In this document: piece by piece, positions 1 to 11,359 of the stretch
How the letters are laid out: each line of letters begins with the position of its first letter
Numbering within the stretch: position 1 is the stretch's first letter
Source: Smallanthus sonchifolius
Lineage: Eukaryota > Streptophyta > Magnoliopsida > Asterales > Asteraceae
Reading direction: 5' to 3'
DNA: 64,000 nt
Assembly: GCA_023525975.1 (NCBI GenBank)
Contig: CM042046.1
Location: 42,439,501 to 42,503,500 of the forward strand
Notes under the pieces: model-generated
Databases searched by the model: none
What the model was told of the DNA's origin: nothing
The model's input: the letters and a program-made list of their open reading frames with translations, nothing else
Position numbers and translations under genes: made by a program

Positions 1-603
1 TTATTATGTACGCACTGAAAAAAATTTCACTGATTTCCATGTATAAGCCCTTAGTTTTATGGGTCATGTCAGTGTATATTATGATGTGTTCACGGATGCC
101 ACTTAACCTTTTATTTAGAATTAGAAAGTTTGCATGCATCTTAGGAATTATTTTGATTCTTTTATTTCCACAGATAATAGATTAGTCTTAGGAATTTCAG
201 AATCTGGAATAGCTCCCCTGATAGCAATCATGAAAAGGGAGTTCTTGATTACCATAAGATACATTGTGTTTGACTTATCATATTTCTTATGCTATAGTTT
301 TCTTCTGTAGTACTTTTATCAGAAAGAGCAGCAGGAGTGTCATGTCTTAAGGGATAATCAAGACTCAATAAGAGCAAAAATTATGGAAACTCTTAATCAA
401 GCAAAACTCATCTTAGTAACTATAGTGAAAGTAAGGTACAAATAGCTAAAGAAGAAATTAGAGTGATCTATGGGGTAACTATCTAAGGCAGACATAAATA
501 ATAAATTAAATAAGGTTCTACTTAAGAACAATTATATTATGAAGATGTGATCAATTCTATTATAACACCAAACTAATAGATTAATTAGGTTCTACTTAAA
601 CAA

Positions 604-870
604 TGTAACACATCACCTTTGAGCAGAAGTGAAACATTTGTTTAGCATTAGGAACAATTTAATAGTGAGTATGTGCAGTAAGAATGTAACACATCGCCTT
701 TGGGCAGAAGTGAAACATTTGTTTAGAATGCACATATCGCGGAAACCAAATGTGACACATCACCTTTGAGCAGAAGTAGAAACATATAATTATTTTAGGC
801 GAACTAGTGCTTAATTAGACTTAAATAACTTTACGAGCGTGACACATCACCTTTGGGCATAAATGAAACT
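604..870. repeat. Four dispersed copies of a 33-40 bp motif
   Basis: Four copies begin near 604, 684, 750 and 838. Each contains RTRACACATCRCCTTTGRGC followed by agaagtgaaac. Spacing is irregular (67-88 bp) and the sequence between copies is not conserved, so this is an interspersed motif array and not a simple tandem repeat. It lies in the presumed leader of the minus-strand copia element. Function unknown. Confidence 0.75.
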
Positions 871-1134
871 TTAGGTGTTATTTAAGTTAATAATGTTTTG
901 CATATCATGAATGTATTCGATACAAAGATTTAGTTTCCTCAACTTGTTCATAATTCATAAGTGAACAATAATTTCGTATCGAACATTAATGCAGCTTCGC
1001 TCGAACTGTTACTGTTCGAGAAGTAATGGTAGTTGACTTATCACAATAAGTCTTCGACATGATATTTATGTGGAGTTACTAAATTATGAGTCAACTGATA
1101 AATTTTCCAGGGTAAGGATTCATAATTCATTAAG

Positions 1135-1440
1135 GGTTCACGGCTCAACAAAAGGTTCACGACTCCTAGAAGGTTCACGGTTCATTTTCCACAAACCGTG
1201 AAATGTAAAGCCCGTGAAATTAAACCGTAAACTTAAGCCGTAAACTCAAAACCGTGAACTTATACCGTTGAACATTAAGACCCGTGAATTTTACCCGTGA
1301 AAGCTTAAACCATGAATTAAAACCATGAATATTAATCCGAGAAGTGAAAACGTGAATGCTAAAACCCATGAACTATACCCGTGAATAATGAAACACGAGA
1401 CTTAAAATGTAAAGGTGAACCTGATAAAGCAGTGCGATAT
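1135..1440. repeat. CCGTGAA / TTCACGG motif array
   Basis: About 20 copies of a 7-bp core occur every 12-20 bp. The core is TTCACGG or its near variants in the first 60 bp, then the reverse complement CCGTGAA with variants such as CCATGAA and CCGTAAA. The change of orientation lets the two halves pair. Spacers are A/T-rich and not conserved. Confidence 0.7.
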
Positions 1441-1468
1441 TTAAGAGATTTGATTGTATTTTGATTTC

Positions 1469-2190
1469 TGTAAGACCCCAGCCCGGGCATCCTACAGTTG
1501 GTTCTCATAACGTGTCATTTTCAATAAATACGCATTTATTACAACTCAAACTACAGCGGAAGTCTTTCTAAAAACATTTATAACCATTTAATGTTATTAG
1601 GTTTACCTTACGAATGCCTGCACACCGATCCGAGTAACACCGCTCTTAAGCCAAGATACGTCAATACACCGCTTACCTGCAAACAATCTAACGTACACAC
1701 AAAGTCAGCTACGCTAAGTGAGTTCTAATAGTTTAATTTAAATAAAAACCATCACACCGAGTTCTTCGGTTTAACTTACCCAGGACCCTCCGGTCCTTAT
1801 AAAATACAATTACGCTTTATTAACGAATGACTAATCCCTTGTCACTCCATGACATCCCGTAACCATTCATTACCCGAGACTCAACCCGTACTCCCATCAT
1901 ACAATAATACAACCTTTCATTCATAACAGCATATGCTCTACATGCTATGCTAACATCTCGCATCCACGATTACACATTTACCCGACTTTAGGTTAACACA
2001 ACCTACCCTAGAACACTAACGCATCCGGCCTTAACCAAGGCTCTCGCAAATAACTGACATGACTCTTATACACGTCACGTCAGGAGTCCTGACTCAACGA
2101 TCAGTCTAACTCTACACGTCACAATTCAACACGTCACAATAACACAAACTCATACATAGTAAATATAACTAACCACTAGCATGCACATTA

Positions 2191-2282
<92 letters not shown>

Positions 2283-4082
2283 GCATGCAAACACTTACCT
2301 CATCGCTGCACCCTCGTCAGGGTGATCAACACACCCCGAGCTCATCAATAACCTGTTAAATAATCGTCACCTTTGGTGACTTCCCGAAGCACCCCGTCCT
2401 CCACGATCCCGTTAGCCGTGCCATAAGGACAACGAAGCAAATCCGACACATAAATATAAACATGTAATATCACACATTATATACATAACTCATTAACTAC
2501 ACACGCATCTCACGCATAACCCTAGAACAACATATTTAATGTTACGAATTCATTAGCATTTAGTGCAGGGCACGACCATTCCCGTTCGACCCTTAACACG
2601 CCACGCATTATTAACCCATATCCTTAACTCACACATAAAATCATAGCCATCTAGCCTAAAGCCCGACTCTCCCCGATCCACCCTTATCACACCATTGACC
2701 CTACGACTCTAAATAATCAATTTATACTAAAAACATAGCGGCTTAGAACCCAAAACCCTTAACATGATTTATTATATTAACACCACGTGAATGTATGTAA
2801 TGTTAGCCCGAAAACAGTAAAACGTTTAAAAGAGGGGGATTAGAAACTCACTAGGTATGATGACCCTCTGTCCTAGACCGTCAACTCGCCCGTATACGCT
2901 CGGATCACCAACCTGTGAAGCGCGTTGTCACAAAATCAGAACGTGCTATAAGCACACGTTGCATATCGTATAAATAATTAAATTCTAACTCTCGGTCTCA
3001 ACTACTCGTTACCCCAGCTTCGCAACTCTCGACTATAGTTACAGGTGGTCCGGGTCGTCCTTGTCCTGCTTAGAAACCGTACGTCGAATAACATATAACA
3101 ATATAATATCTTGCAACGCTCGTCAACCGTTCTCCATGAAACCACAACTCCCATGCATGTATGTGTGCATGAACACTCATGCAAATCCACTCGTAACCCA
3201 CCATCCTCGACATCTTCGTTTTGCTCCACCATGCACCTCCAACCGATTGCTAGCACCCTGCGTCACTTCCATGTGCCACCACCGGGTAACCCCGTCGTGA
3301 CCATTCCCCTCGCCGCCCTTGTCCTCCTCATCGGCAACTCTCCTGGACCGTGCCCCCCCCCGGCCGCATTGAACCACCACGCGACCGTCATTCACGGCTG
3401 TTACGCCATCGGCTCACCACTCTCCTGATATTACAGCCCTACACACGCCATTAAACCGCCACATCGAGCACCAGCAGCTGCCGGCCATTACGGCTTACAC
3501 CGACAGTGGCTGTGGCCACCTACTCCAGCCATCACGTCCCCCACCCGTCGTCCTTCCTGCCTCTGCTATCGTCACACATCACCGACACTTCCCTGCCGGC
3601 CACCTACGTCATCTTCCTCCCCCTCATCCCATCGTCATTTACCACCGAGAAACCCTCAATCCTAGCCGGTAATTCATGCGCAAACCATAAACAACACAAA
3701 GGAAAGAATAACTGAGAATGAAGCTTACCTTCACGTACAACGAAGCTCCTCTGTTTGTCACCGCTATAGCCGTCGTAGCCTCCTCCCTTCGACGCCGGAT
3801 CCTTTCCCTCTCGTCTTCTCAGCTGAAACCACCCCCCCCAGGTAAATATGTGAACTAGGGTTTTCCAACATGTTGTTTATAAACCCTCGCATTTACATTC
3901 GATCCCCTCCTGTCATATTTCATGCGTTTCTGAATTCAAAGTTTTGCAATAACGACTATCCAAGTACTTTAACTTTGATAAATCAAGTTTTACATGAAAC
4001 CTTCATCAACCGTCTCATTTACAAGAGACTTAGGTTACCCGCTAGCTCAAATAATAAATGCATAGATTTTCAGGATGTTACA
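1469..4082 (-). repeat. Complete gypsy LTR (about 2.6 kb)
   Basis: It is bounded by TGTAA and TTACA. It contains a (CA)n(TA)n microsatellite, a cytosine-rich block around 3180-3680, and short phrases (cagctacgctaagtgagttc) that recur in altered form in the LTRs at 16.0 and 58.2 kb, so the three LTRs are related. ORFs of 60-180 codons in the C-rich block resemble no protein and are treated as chance. Confidence 0.75.
2191..2281. repeat. (CA)n(TA)n microsatellite
   Basis: About 8 CA units pass directly into about 37 TA units inside the gypsy LTR. It is likely to vary in length between individuals. Confidence 0.95.
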
Positions 4083-5698
4083 AGTCTACCCACCTTAAAA
4101 GAGGATTCGAGTCGAAACAAACTCACACTACTTATCCTTTCCTTCCCATCTGTGCACCAGCTCCTTCTAGAGTTAAGAATTCGTCTTCACATTTCCCCGT
4201 TCTATCACTTGCTTGCATTTCGACCACCCTCTTGGTGTTCGAAATGGTTTCCTTATTGCCCGCTTTCAACTTTGGGACTTGTAGGATCACTTATACATCC
4301 CCTTATTACTCGACTTCCTAGCCACCATTCCTCAGGCGTTCATTGTCACTTATTGCACTTCTTGATCCCCTCATATTATTCATGTCATCACTACTTTTAT
4401 AATTTCAAGTGACCCCGCTTACTCCGACGTTCATCTCCTGGTAGGGTTCCTTGCTTCCCATTTTTGGATCCTTCACCGTCCTTCTCGTCTCTCAGTCTAA
4501 TTGTTATCTAGTGGTGACTTCTCCAAAACTCAGGCACCACAGTCTTTCTCACAGATGATAGACATCTATCCCTCTCATGTGATCACTAAGAGCTTATGCC
4601 AAGCTTCGCTGATCTCATCTAGGATTCGCTACTACGACACCTTCTTACTACCTTACCTTGTGCTCGTTGCATCTCCTTGGTAAGCACATGCCGCTTATCA
4701 TTAGCCTTCGATCACCGTCCTCTGATGACTCTGCTTAATCAATCCTGTTTGTTTTAAAATCCTAACATTATCTCCTTTGATGCTCCGCAAGAGCTTGCTC
4801 CTTATAACTTTGTCACATGCCTACTAGCGTAAACATTTCCTTTACAATCACTTATGTGTAAACATGCACTTACCCTTCCCTCGCTCTAAACACCTCGTCG
4901 TTGCTCTATTACTGCCATGTCTTCCCTGATCGCATCTCACCCCTCAGGTACGAACATTAAGTATCCTCCAGCGGGTGCCTCAGCTATCCATCGTCTCGTT
5001 CATAGAGAACGCATCTACTCTCCTTATATTTTATATTGCCAAAATTCCTCCAATGGAAAGTATCCCATGGAGAATCTATTGTCACTTTGTCCACTCCGTG
5101 CCGAAATCTCTAGTATCGTCACCTTGACCTCGTCATAATTAGTTCCGATCAAACGTTTACGTAACGCCTTCGTTATCTCCCACCACTGTACTCCTGGGCT
5201 CAGTGCTTCGGATTCTTGAGATATATGTATAGGTATCTCTTAGGAGCACCTCGCTGATCGTCTCGAATAAAGTTGAAACTCTGCGTACCGCATCGATGTA
5301 TCACCGCTGAGAAAATCATATAGATAGGATAACTATACATGAACTCACCGACCATTCGTCCTATGCATGATTAAGCGTGTACTACAAGGACACACATACG
5401 CATCATAACTAAAGATCATACCATGTTCTACATGAGTACTAATAACCGCACCTTCTAGCTCGCACAAAGTGCACACAATTTACTATACCTGAGTACATTT
5501 CTACGTATACACTAGGACCTCACCATTTATGAACACATAAACTCTTGAACTCTACCTTCTATAACGGTAGCTCCTGCCACATGTCATCACGTATTCACAC
5601 GAAATTCACACAGTCGTACCTCTACGGTTAGCATTAATGGTTTAAGGCAACACACTACTCGACCTAGACATAATTCAACACTTTATACATTAATGGTC
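4083..5698 (-). other. Internal remnant of the gypsy element
   Basis: Right after the LTR end the sequence reads agtctacccaccttaaaag. On the minus strand this resembles the last codons of a chromovirus polyprotein and its join to the LTR. No reverse transcriptase, protease or integrase motif can be read in any frame. The short ORFs here look like chance. Confidence 0.45.
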
Positions 5699-6285
5699 TC
5701 AAACTTTTGCAATAACGACTATCCAAGTACTTTAAATTTGATAAATCAAGTTTTACGTGAAACCTTCATCAACCGTCTCATTTACAAGAGACTTAGGTTA
5801 CCCGCTGGCTCAAATAATAAATGCGTAGATTTTCGGGATGTTACAATTTCAAAAAATCTTTAATTGTTAAGTATATCCAAGTTTCTTTATTTAAAATAAT
5901 GAAATTAATATTTTAATTCGAAATCTTGGAGATAAAGTTACAAGATTTTATGAAAAACACAATCAAAACATAACTTATCCCAAATTAAGGGGATTTTCAT
6001 CGAAACTAATAATGAACACGAAGAATAGTTTCAAGAACATTAGATGAAACTGTTGTTCAATATTATCAGATTTAAGTCTGGAATCGAAATCTTAAAACAT
6101 TATTTTAATAGATTTCAAAAATCTTATAGATCTCGGTTTTAGGAGATCAAAAACATAATATATTAACAAAATAGAAAATCGTTAAACATGATTAGGACGA
6201 TTTTCATACGGTTTTAATCAAAACTTTGTTCTCTAATTTTAATTCCAGTTTAGGGAATGAAACAAGAACTGATTAATCAACATCT

Positions 6286-6297
6286 GCTCTGATACCA
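6286..6297 (-). promoter_or_regulatory. Retrotransposon primer-binding site (initiator tRNA-Met)
   Basis: The minus strand reads TGGTATCAGAGC, the standard copia primer-binding site complementary to the 3' end of initiator tRNA-Met. It lies two bases from the LTR end. An inverted repeat flanks it (6263-6283 and 6299-6315), so the site falls in the loop of a potential 17-bp stem. Confidence 0.9.
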
Positions 6298-6299
6298 CA

Positions 6300-6708
6300 T
6301 GTTGATCAGTTCTTGTGACATGATAAGGGAAAACAATAATATAATACATACCTGATGAGCTAACCGCAGAGTGGAAAAACGTCATGATCCGCTAGGAAGA
6401 TCGGGTTCCCGTTTAGGGTGTACGGTTAGGATGGCTAAGGTGAGTTCGTAAGAACTCACGGTTATGGAAGAGAGAGTGACGAATTTGGTGTTAGTGGTAA
6501 TTGATTCATTAGTCAATTCCCTCTAATTATCTCTTTATATATATTGTACACCCAAGGGGAAACCCATTAATGGCACATTAAGAGTAATTAGGCCTATCAA
6601 CTAATTACTAGTCATAGGTTAATAAATAAATAAATAAACAATTGATCATTTAATAATTAGATAAATGATTATAAAAATCACATAATAAAATCGTGTCTTA
6701 CACTAACA
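6300..6708 (-). repeat. Ty1-copia LTR (5' LTR of the minus-strand element)
   Basis: In the sense (minus) direction it starts TGTTAGTGTAAGACACG and ends ...GATCAACA, giving the inverted termini TGTT/AACA next to the primer-binding site. It is 409 bp, a common copia LTR length. The A/T-rich block tctctttatatatattg (about 6530-6550) may hold promoter elements. Confidence 0.8.
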
Positions 6709-7451
6709 ATAGGCTCTGGTATAACAGGGGGAGCAGAAGTAGACTGAGTGGTTATTGAGTTAGAGATCTATGATTAGGAATACTTGGTTGGAATTATGTG
6801 TTTTATGAACAAGTAATTGGGCCCATAGAGATGAAACGCATCTGCTGTTGAATGGATTAGCGGCCCCTCATTATTGGAAGTGCATAAGACGGTTAGATGG
6901 TTATGAACCCGTTATGGAGGAGATGTATCTTTTGTGTTGGTTAGGGAACGAGATTGACACGTGTAAACCTAATTTTAAAGGCGGGTCTTTCGGTACCAAT
7001 AACTTCGCAACAGCCCTTGTTGACGGTTGGACTAATGAGATGGGATACGATTCACGTGTGCCACGGACCATCCTAAAGAAGACCTTATGGGTTGGATTAG
7101 GAGGTTATTGGGCCAGTTGGGCCCAATTTCTAAACAAAATTTGGATTTTAAGAAGTATTATGGGATGAATCTATACTTAGGATTTGATAGATGTTGGGCT
7201 TATTTTGGACCCCAATTGGAATGTGTTTTGCATTGGATTTTCTTTCTCAACCGCCTTTAGGCTAGAGGGGTTTTTAGTGGTATGTTTCATGTTCTTTGTC
7301 ACTTTAGTTTGGGTAAAAAGTGTACTTCAAAATTTTTTTGGAACAATTTAGTCTTGGGTCTTTATCTTAGATTAAAGGTTGCCTTTGTATGTAATTTGAT
7401 TTGTTTGAAATAAAAATTTGTTTGGGCTCTGCACTTTCCAAAAAAAAAAAA
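6709..7451 (+). other. Unrecognised segment ending in poly(A), possible retroposed transcript
   Basis: The segment ends in a 12-base A run at 7440-7451, preceded by gaaataaaaatttg, which resembles a polyadenylation region. It contains an ORF of 106 codons (6848-7168) with no motif I recognise, rich in Trp and Gly. A LINE 3' end or a processed pseudogene would fit. No clear target duplication is seen. Confidence 0.3.
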
Positions 7452-7519
7452 CTCTTCTATCTTAGGATATGCAGTACTGGTAATTGTAAACAAGTCGATC
7501 CGAGGCAAAAATCATCTAA

Positions 7520-7830
7520 CACTACAAATAATTGAGGCTATGGCGACGACATAAATCGTCGCTATAGATGCCAAATGTCGTTGCCACAGAGTGTCCAGAC
7601 GACTTGTTGTCGCCATTGGTTGCAAAAGTCGTCGCCATAGCTCTCCGTATAGCGACGACATGTCTTCGCAACATGGTCATCGTCAAATGTTTTTACAAAT
7701 AAAAAAATCTTTATTTAAACAAGTTAGACCTATGGCGAAGAAAGGTTGTCACTATAGGGTTTATGGTTTATTTTTTTCTTTGTACATATGGTGACGACAT
7801 GCCTTCACTACAGGTAATGCATTTAAAAAA
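7520..7830 (+). mobile_element. CACTA (En/Spm) transposon end
   Basis: It starts CACTACAAAT after TAA. It is followed by repeated subterminal motifs of the type TGGCGACGAC/GTCGTCGCC in both orientations (7541, 7553, 7597, 7629, 7662, 7791), as is typical of CACTA transposase-binding regions. No matching TTTGTAGTG end is seen downstream, so it is probably truncated. Confidence 0.7.
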
Positions 7831-8480
7831 AATTAACTTTTCTAGGTTTTTCGACGGCTGATTTAAATAACAAAACTATAAAGTTTAATGCACACTCGGT
7901 TCAATTCTAATACCATAACATATAATATATAAAATGTCTAGAAATTTGTTCAAATACATTTCATATATACAAATTAAATCAAACTACCTAATCACTTCCA
8001 TGACTCGACGGTGCGGATTGTTTGTTGGTCATTGAAGCAAGTAGTTGATTTATCTGTTATTGCATCAATTCATTTATTTGTTATTGTTGTTATTTCCACT
8101 ATTCATTCGCTTGTCGGACCTGTTGTGGGTCCTAAAATTAAGAAATTTTGTTTTGACAATGAATGGTTTCAAAATTTTAAATTAAATTGTGGAAAGGAAA
8201 CTAACCTACGATGGAACTGGCGTTGTAGAATTTATAGTGTATTGTCATCTTTTAAAAGATTTGTTGGAACCAAGATTGTGTAGGTTGATACATATATATC
8301 AAGACTTAAGAAGATTATCCAAGTCTAGTAAGTATTGGCTATCTGATGTACGTTTTTGTGCCAAGTACAGATATATCAGATGCGTAAAATAGATGTCCGA
8401 TATAACTACAATTACACCGGATGAACATATTTTGGTGGTCATATGTATCAAATACTCAGAAATTTGCCTAAGTGTAGTTA
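7831..8480. other. AT-rich spacer, no recognised gene
   Basis: No domain or transposon terminus was recognised. Around 8340-8545 phrases of the type gtacatcagatg recur loosely. It may be the decayed upstream part of the gag remnant that follows. Confidence 0.35.
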
Positions 8481-8519
8481 CATCAGACAACAAGTTATCT
8501 GTCCAATGTAATGAAACTT

Positions 8520-9090
8520 GAAAGATTTGCCTAAGTATGAGTACATCGGATGGGGGAATCCAATACATCAGGAAGACTTTGATAAAGTTTATCCTGATAA
8601 CCTAGAATATATGGATTTGAAATGGCAGAGGCAATTATTGTTGTTCGTGCAAAGAGGTTCTTTAAAAATAGGAAGGAATAGTTTGTCTGATCATCCAAAG
8701 GCAAGAGTTGGATTTGATAAGTCATAGGAAGATGTTATAACTGTCATGAACCTGGTCACTTTGCCAGGGAATGTAAAGAACCTAAATCAACTGGTTAGGG
8801 GTATAACAAGCCTAGTTATCAACGAAACAAGAATCAAAGCTACAATCAGAATAACAATACTCAATCTTAACAAGGTTATTCTTAGAATCAACATCCACAC
8901 CAGTCACAAGGAAAATCTCAAAGTCAATAGACTCAAGGTCAGACTTCTTCAACTGCTCTAGTTTCAGTGAATGATAGCTACTTTGATTGGAGTCAACATG
9001 CTGAAGAAACCATTCATGAAAATCATGCATTGATGGTTGACATTGTTGGAGTCAAAGCTAAGGTACTTGCTCCTTGTTGTACTACATAAA
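8520..9090 (+). pseudogene. Ty1-copia gag remnant with CCHC zinc knuckle
   Basis: The reading passes through YMDLKWQ and GFDKS, phrases typical of copia gag just before the nucleic-acid-binding motif. After a frame change it gives the zinc knuckle CYNCHEPGHFAREC (8733-8774; spacing C-X2-C-X4-H-X4-C). A Gln/Asn-rich tail follows. Four in-frame stops lie in that tail (8796, 8868, 8883 and 8928), each in a glutamine context, as expected from CAG/CAA to TAG/TAA change. It is plainly inactive. Confidence 0.85.
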
Positions 9091-9138
9091 AAAAAGGTAA
9101 AAAAGACATAAAGAGAAAACGATATTAATACCTCTCAT

Positions 9139-9456
9139 GTAAGAGGCATATGACATGACTTAACACCTTAAATGGACGGTGGTTATTGGATGAAGGATTA
9201 ATCTTGTTTAAATATAATTATTAATATTAATTTTCTAATTGTTTGGTTGAGTTCGTATAAAACTATGAGTGAGTTTGTTTATTTATTTGATTATTTAATT
9301 GATTTTGAGTTGGGTTATGATTAGTTTAGTTTTAGTATAAATAGAGGATTAAGGGGACATTGTAAAGTGAAGTTTTTTGTTTTTAATATTAATAAAATGG
9401 TCGATATTTGTTGAGATCAAATTATGTGTTCGTGTTTTTGGGCCTAATCTCCAACA
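9139..9456 (+). repeat. Ty1-copia 5' LTR (start uncertain)
   Basis: The right end ccaaca is fixed by the adjoining primer-binding site. A TATA box (tataaatagagg, about 9337) and the sequence downstream of it look like a promoter and R region. The left end is taken at tgtaagagg but could lie elsewhere, because no partner LTR was found. Confidence 0.55.
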
Positions 9457-9458
9457 AT

Positions 9459-9470
9459 TGGTATCCGAGC
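9459..9470 (+). promoter_or_regulatory. Retrotransposon primer-binding site, variant
   Basis: TGGTATCCGAGC lies two bases after the LTR end. It differs from the usual TGGTATCAGAGC by one base. The same variant occurs at 15198 in another copia remnant. Confidence 0.8.
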
Positions 9471-9544
9471 TTGGGGAAAAATAAAGTCGGTTTAAGAGTC
9501 GTTTTTTTTTTCCGAGAAAGGGGAGCAACCCATGTGGCTGCATG

Positions 9545-10206
9545 TAGGGCTGTAAACGAACTGAACGTTCAGCGAACAGTTCATGAACCGTTCGACGGGA
9601 AGTTCGATTACGTTCGTTCGTTTAATAAATGAACGAACATGAACAAGAAATTTCGTTCGATTAACTAAATGAACGAACATGAACAGAGGTCTCGTTCGTT
9701 CAATTGTGTTCGTGAACGTTCAGTAAGCTATTCGTGAATGTTCGTTCATTTACGTTTGTTTATGTTTGTTCATTTTCATTTGTTAAAGATGTTCATTAAG
9801 ATTTTTGTATATTGTTGTTTTATTTTATCTAAACATTTTATATTCTTTAATTTTTAACTTTTTTTATTACCCTAACAATTAACTAAGTAAAGTAGGAAAC
9901 CATATTCTCATTTATGCGTCATTTCCCTATCCACTATCACTCGATTAGGGCTTCTAAGTTCTCAATACTAATTAATGTAAGCTTCCCTCAATCCTAAATC
10001 ATGTAAGCATTATGATTGACATCAAAAGTCCTAAACAACGCTTCATTCGGTAACGTTCATGAACAAACCATTTCCTTAATGAACGAACACGAACATGAAA
10101 TTTCGTTCGGTTAGTGTTCATGAACCGTTCGTGAACAAGTTCAATGCTTAACGAACGAACACGAACAAGGCTTCGTTCAGTTCAGTTCGGTTCATTTACA
10201 GCTCTA
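9545..10206. mobile_element. Non-autonomous hAT element (662 bp)
   Basis: The termini TAGGGCTGTAAACGAAC and (reversed) TAGAGCTGTAAATGAAC are imperfect inverted repeats. They are flanked by 8-bp direct repeats, GCTGCATG (9537-9544) and GCTGCAGG (10207-10214), with one mismatch. Both ends are dense in GTTCGTTC/GAACGAAC and GTTCATGAAC motifs. No transposase is present. It lies inside the leader of the copia element whose LTR ends at 9456. Confidence 0.88.
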
Positions 10207-10549
10207 GCTGCAGGGCTGCAGACGAAAGAAGATAGTAGGAAGTTGCTGAAATTTGACCCATAGCTCGAATTGGCTGTAGGGCTACAGACGAATGAAGTTC
10301 TATCTTTAATTTCATGGTTTTAAACTTTACATGTTCATTAATTATCTTTCATTATACATATCATGTATACTTTCAAAAACCATACTTTTCCTTTACTTTC
10401 AAAACTTTCATTTTCCTTTCTTTCATGTAACTTTATAACTTTCGTTAGTACTATCATTTATTCGTAGTTTGATTTCTTTGATTGTATGATATCAAAAGAA
10501 AATCCCTAATGAAAATTAGGGTTTCTCAAAAATCAATTAACAATGTTAA
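10207..10549 (+). other. Continuation of copia leader, no coding signal
   Basis: The phrase ggctgcagggctgcagacgaa resumes the sequence cut by the hAT element, and ggctgtagggctacagacgaa is a near copy 60 bp on. The rest is T-rich and unrecognised. Confidence 0.35.
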
Positions 10550-10557
10550 ATGATTTA

Positions 10558-11247
10558 CAGGGGCGGCCCTTAGGGGGGACCGACCGTCCGGGGCCCGGTC
10601 CCCTAAGAGGGCTCGTAATTTTTAAAAAATTTATATATTTTTATATAAATATATATTTTTATAAAAGGCACAACTTATATTATTCATTTATCCTATTAAC
10701 CCACTTATAAATCAAAAAAGGTCACTACTTGTGTTATCTATTTATGTTATTAACCCACTTAGAAATTATAAAAAGGCCCACTAAAAGTATTTATCAATTT
10801 TAATCAACTCTATTATTTTAGATAATTAGATTAATAATTCTATTATTTATTTAACCCGTGTAATACACGGGTTTCTAAACTAGTATAACATATACCAATT
10901 TCATTATAGAACATTTAATTTTGCTATTATTATCAATGAAATTTTTTAATGATGTTTACACTTGGGTCTGAAATTTTTAATTTTTTTATACTATATATAT
11001 TTGTTTTTTTTTTAAATCTATATGTAAGAAAAGAATCTGAACCGAAAACCAATAAATAAAAAAAATCTATACATAAGCCTAATTTAAAAAAAAATCTATA
11101 TATAAGCCGAATTTTAAAAAAAATTCTATACATATAAGCCCGTATTATGTTTTTTTAAATATGATTATTGAGTTTATATCATAGGGCCCGTTTTTTTTTA
11201 CATGTCCCGGGCTCAAAACGTTTTAAGGATTCTCGGGACCGGTCCTG
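10558..11247. mobile_element. Non-autonomous hAT element (690 bp)
   Basis: It begins CAGGGGCGGCCCT and ends GGGACCGGTCCTG (reverse complement CAGGACCGGTCCC), with perfect 8-bp target duplications ATGATTTA (10550-10557 and 11248-11255). The first 50 bp are very GC-rich and fold on themselves (ccttaggggggaccg against cggtcccctaag). The interior is AT-rich, without coding capacity, and contains a Helitron-like 3' end. Confidence 0.92.
10854..10883 (+). mobile_element. Helitron-type 3' terminus
   Basis: A hairpin CCCGTGTAATACACGGG is followed ten bases later by CTAG-T, the standard Helitron 3' end. The matching 5' end (TCTATACTA) is not clear, so the Helitron inside the hAT element is either 5'-truncated or strongly diverged. 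Confidence 0.65.
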
Positions 11248-11359
11248 ATGATTTAACAAATAAGAGCAGTGAAATTAAAGTGTGACTTGTTTAAATATCA
11301 GATGTTATCGTATTTCTAGAAAAAAAATATATCACACGTATTAATATTGATTTTAATGT

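Larger units (their letters stand above)
1469..5845 (-). mobile_element. Ty3-gypsy LTR retrotransposon, deleted derivative, with 5-bp TSD
   Basis: It begins TGTAAGACCCC and ends GGGATGTTACA, and is flanked by the direct repeat ATTTC (1464-1468 and 5846-5850). The last 147 bp (5699-5845) repeat 3936-4082 almost exactly, which is the end of a complete LTR. I infer a complete LTR on the left, a short internal remnant, and a right LTR that lost all but its outermost 147 bp together with most of the interior. The orientation is minus because the family's LTR normally starts TGTAACATCC. The interior holds no usable gag or pol. Confidence 0.85.
1..6708 (-). mobile_element. Ty1-copia element remnant, split by a nested gypsy element
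   Basis: The right end holds an LTR and, inside it, a minus-strand primer-binding site. Sequence further left (about 5850-6285 and 1-1463) is therefore read as the leader and start of gag on the minus strand, interrupted by the gypsy insertion at 1469-5845. No long ORF survives. On the minus strand around 180-260 a stretch reads roughly NSLFMIAIRGAIPDSE, vaguely like copia gag, but this is too weak to call. The leader carries two unusual repeat arrays, listed separately. No second LTR lies in the window, so the element runs off the left edge or is truncated. Confidence 0.5.

Noticed and set aside
3061..5138. Frames of 60-180 codons in the C-rich gypsy region
   Set aside because: Composition is low-complexity Ser/Pro/His/Leu with no domain, and it lies inside LTR and decayed interior sequence.
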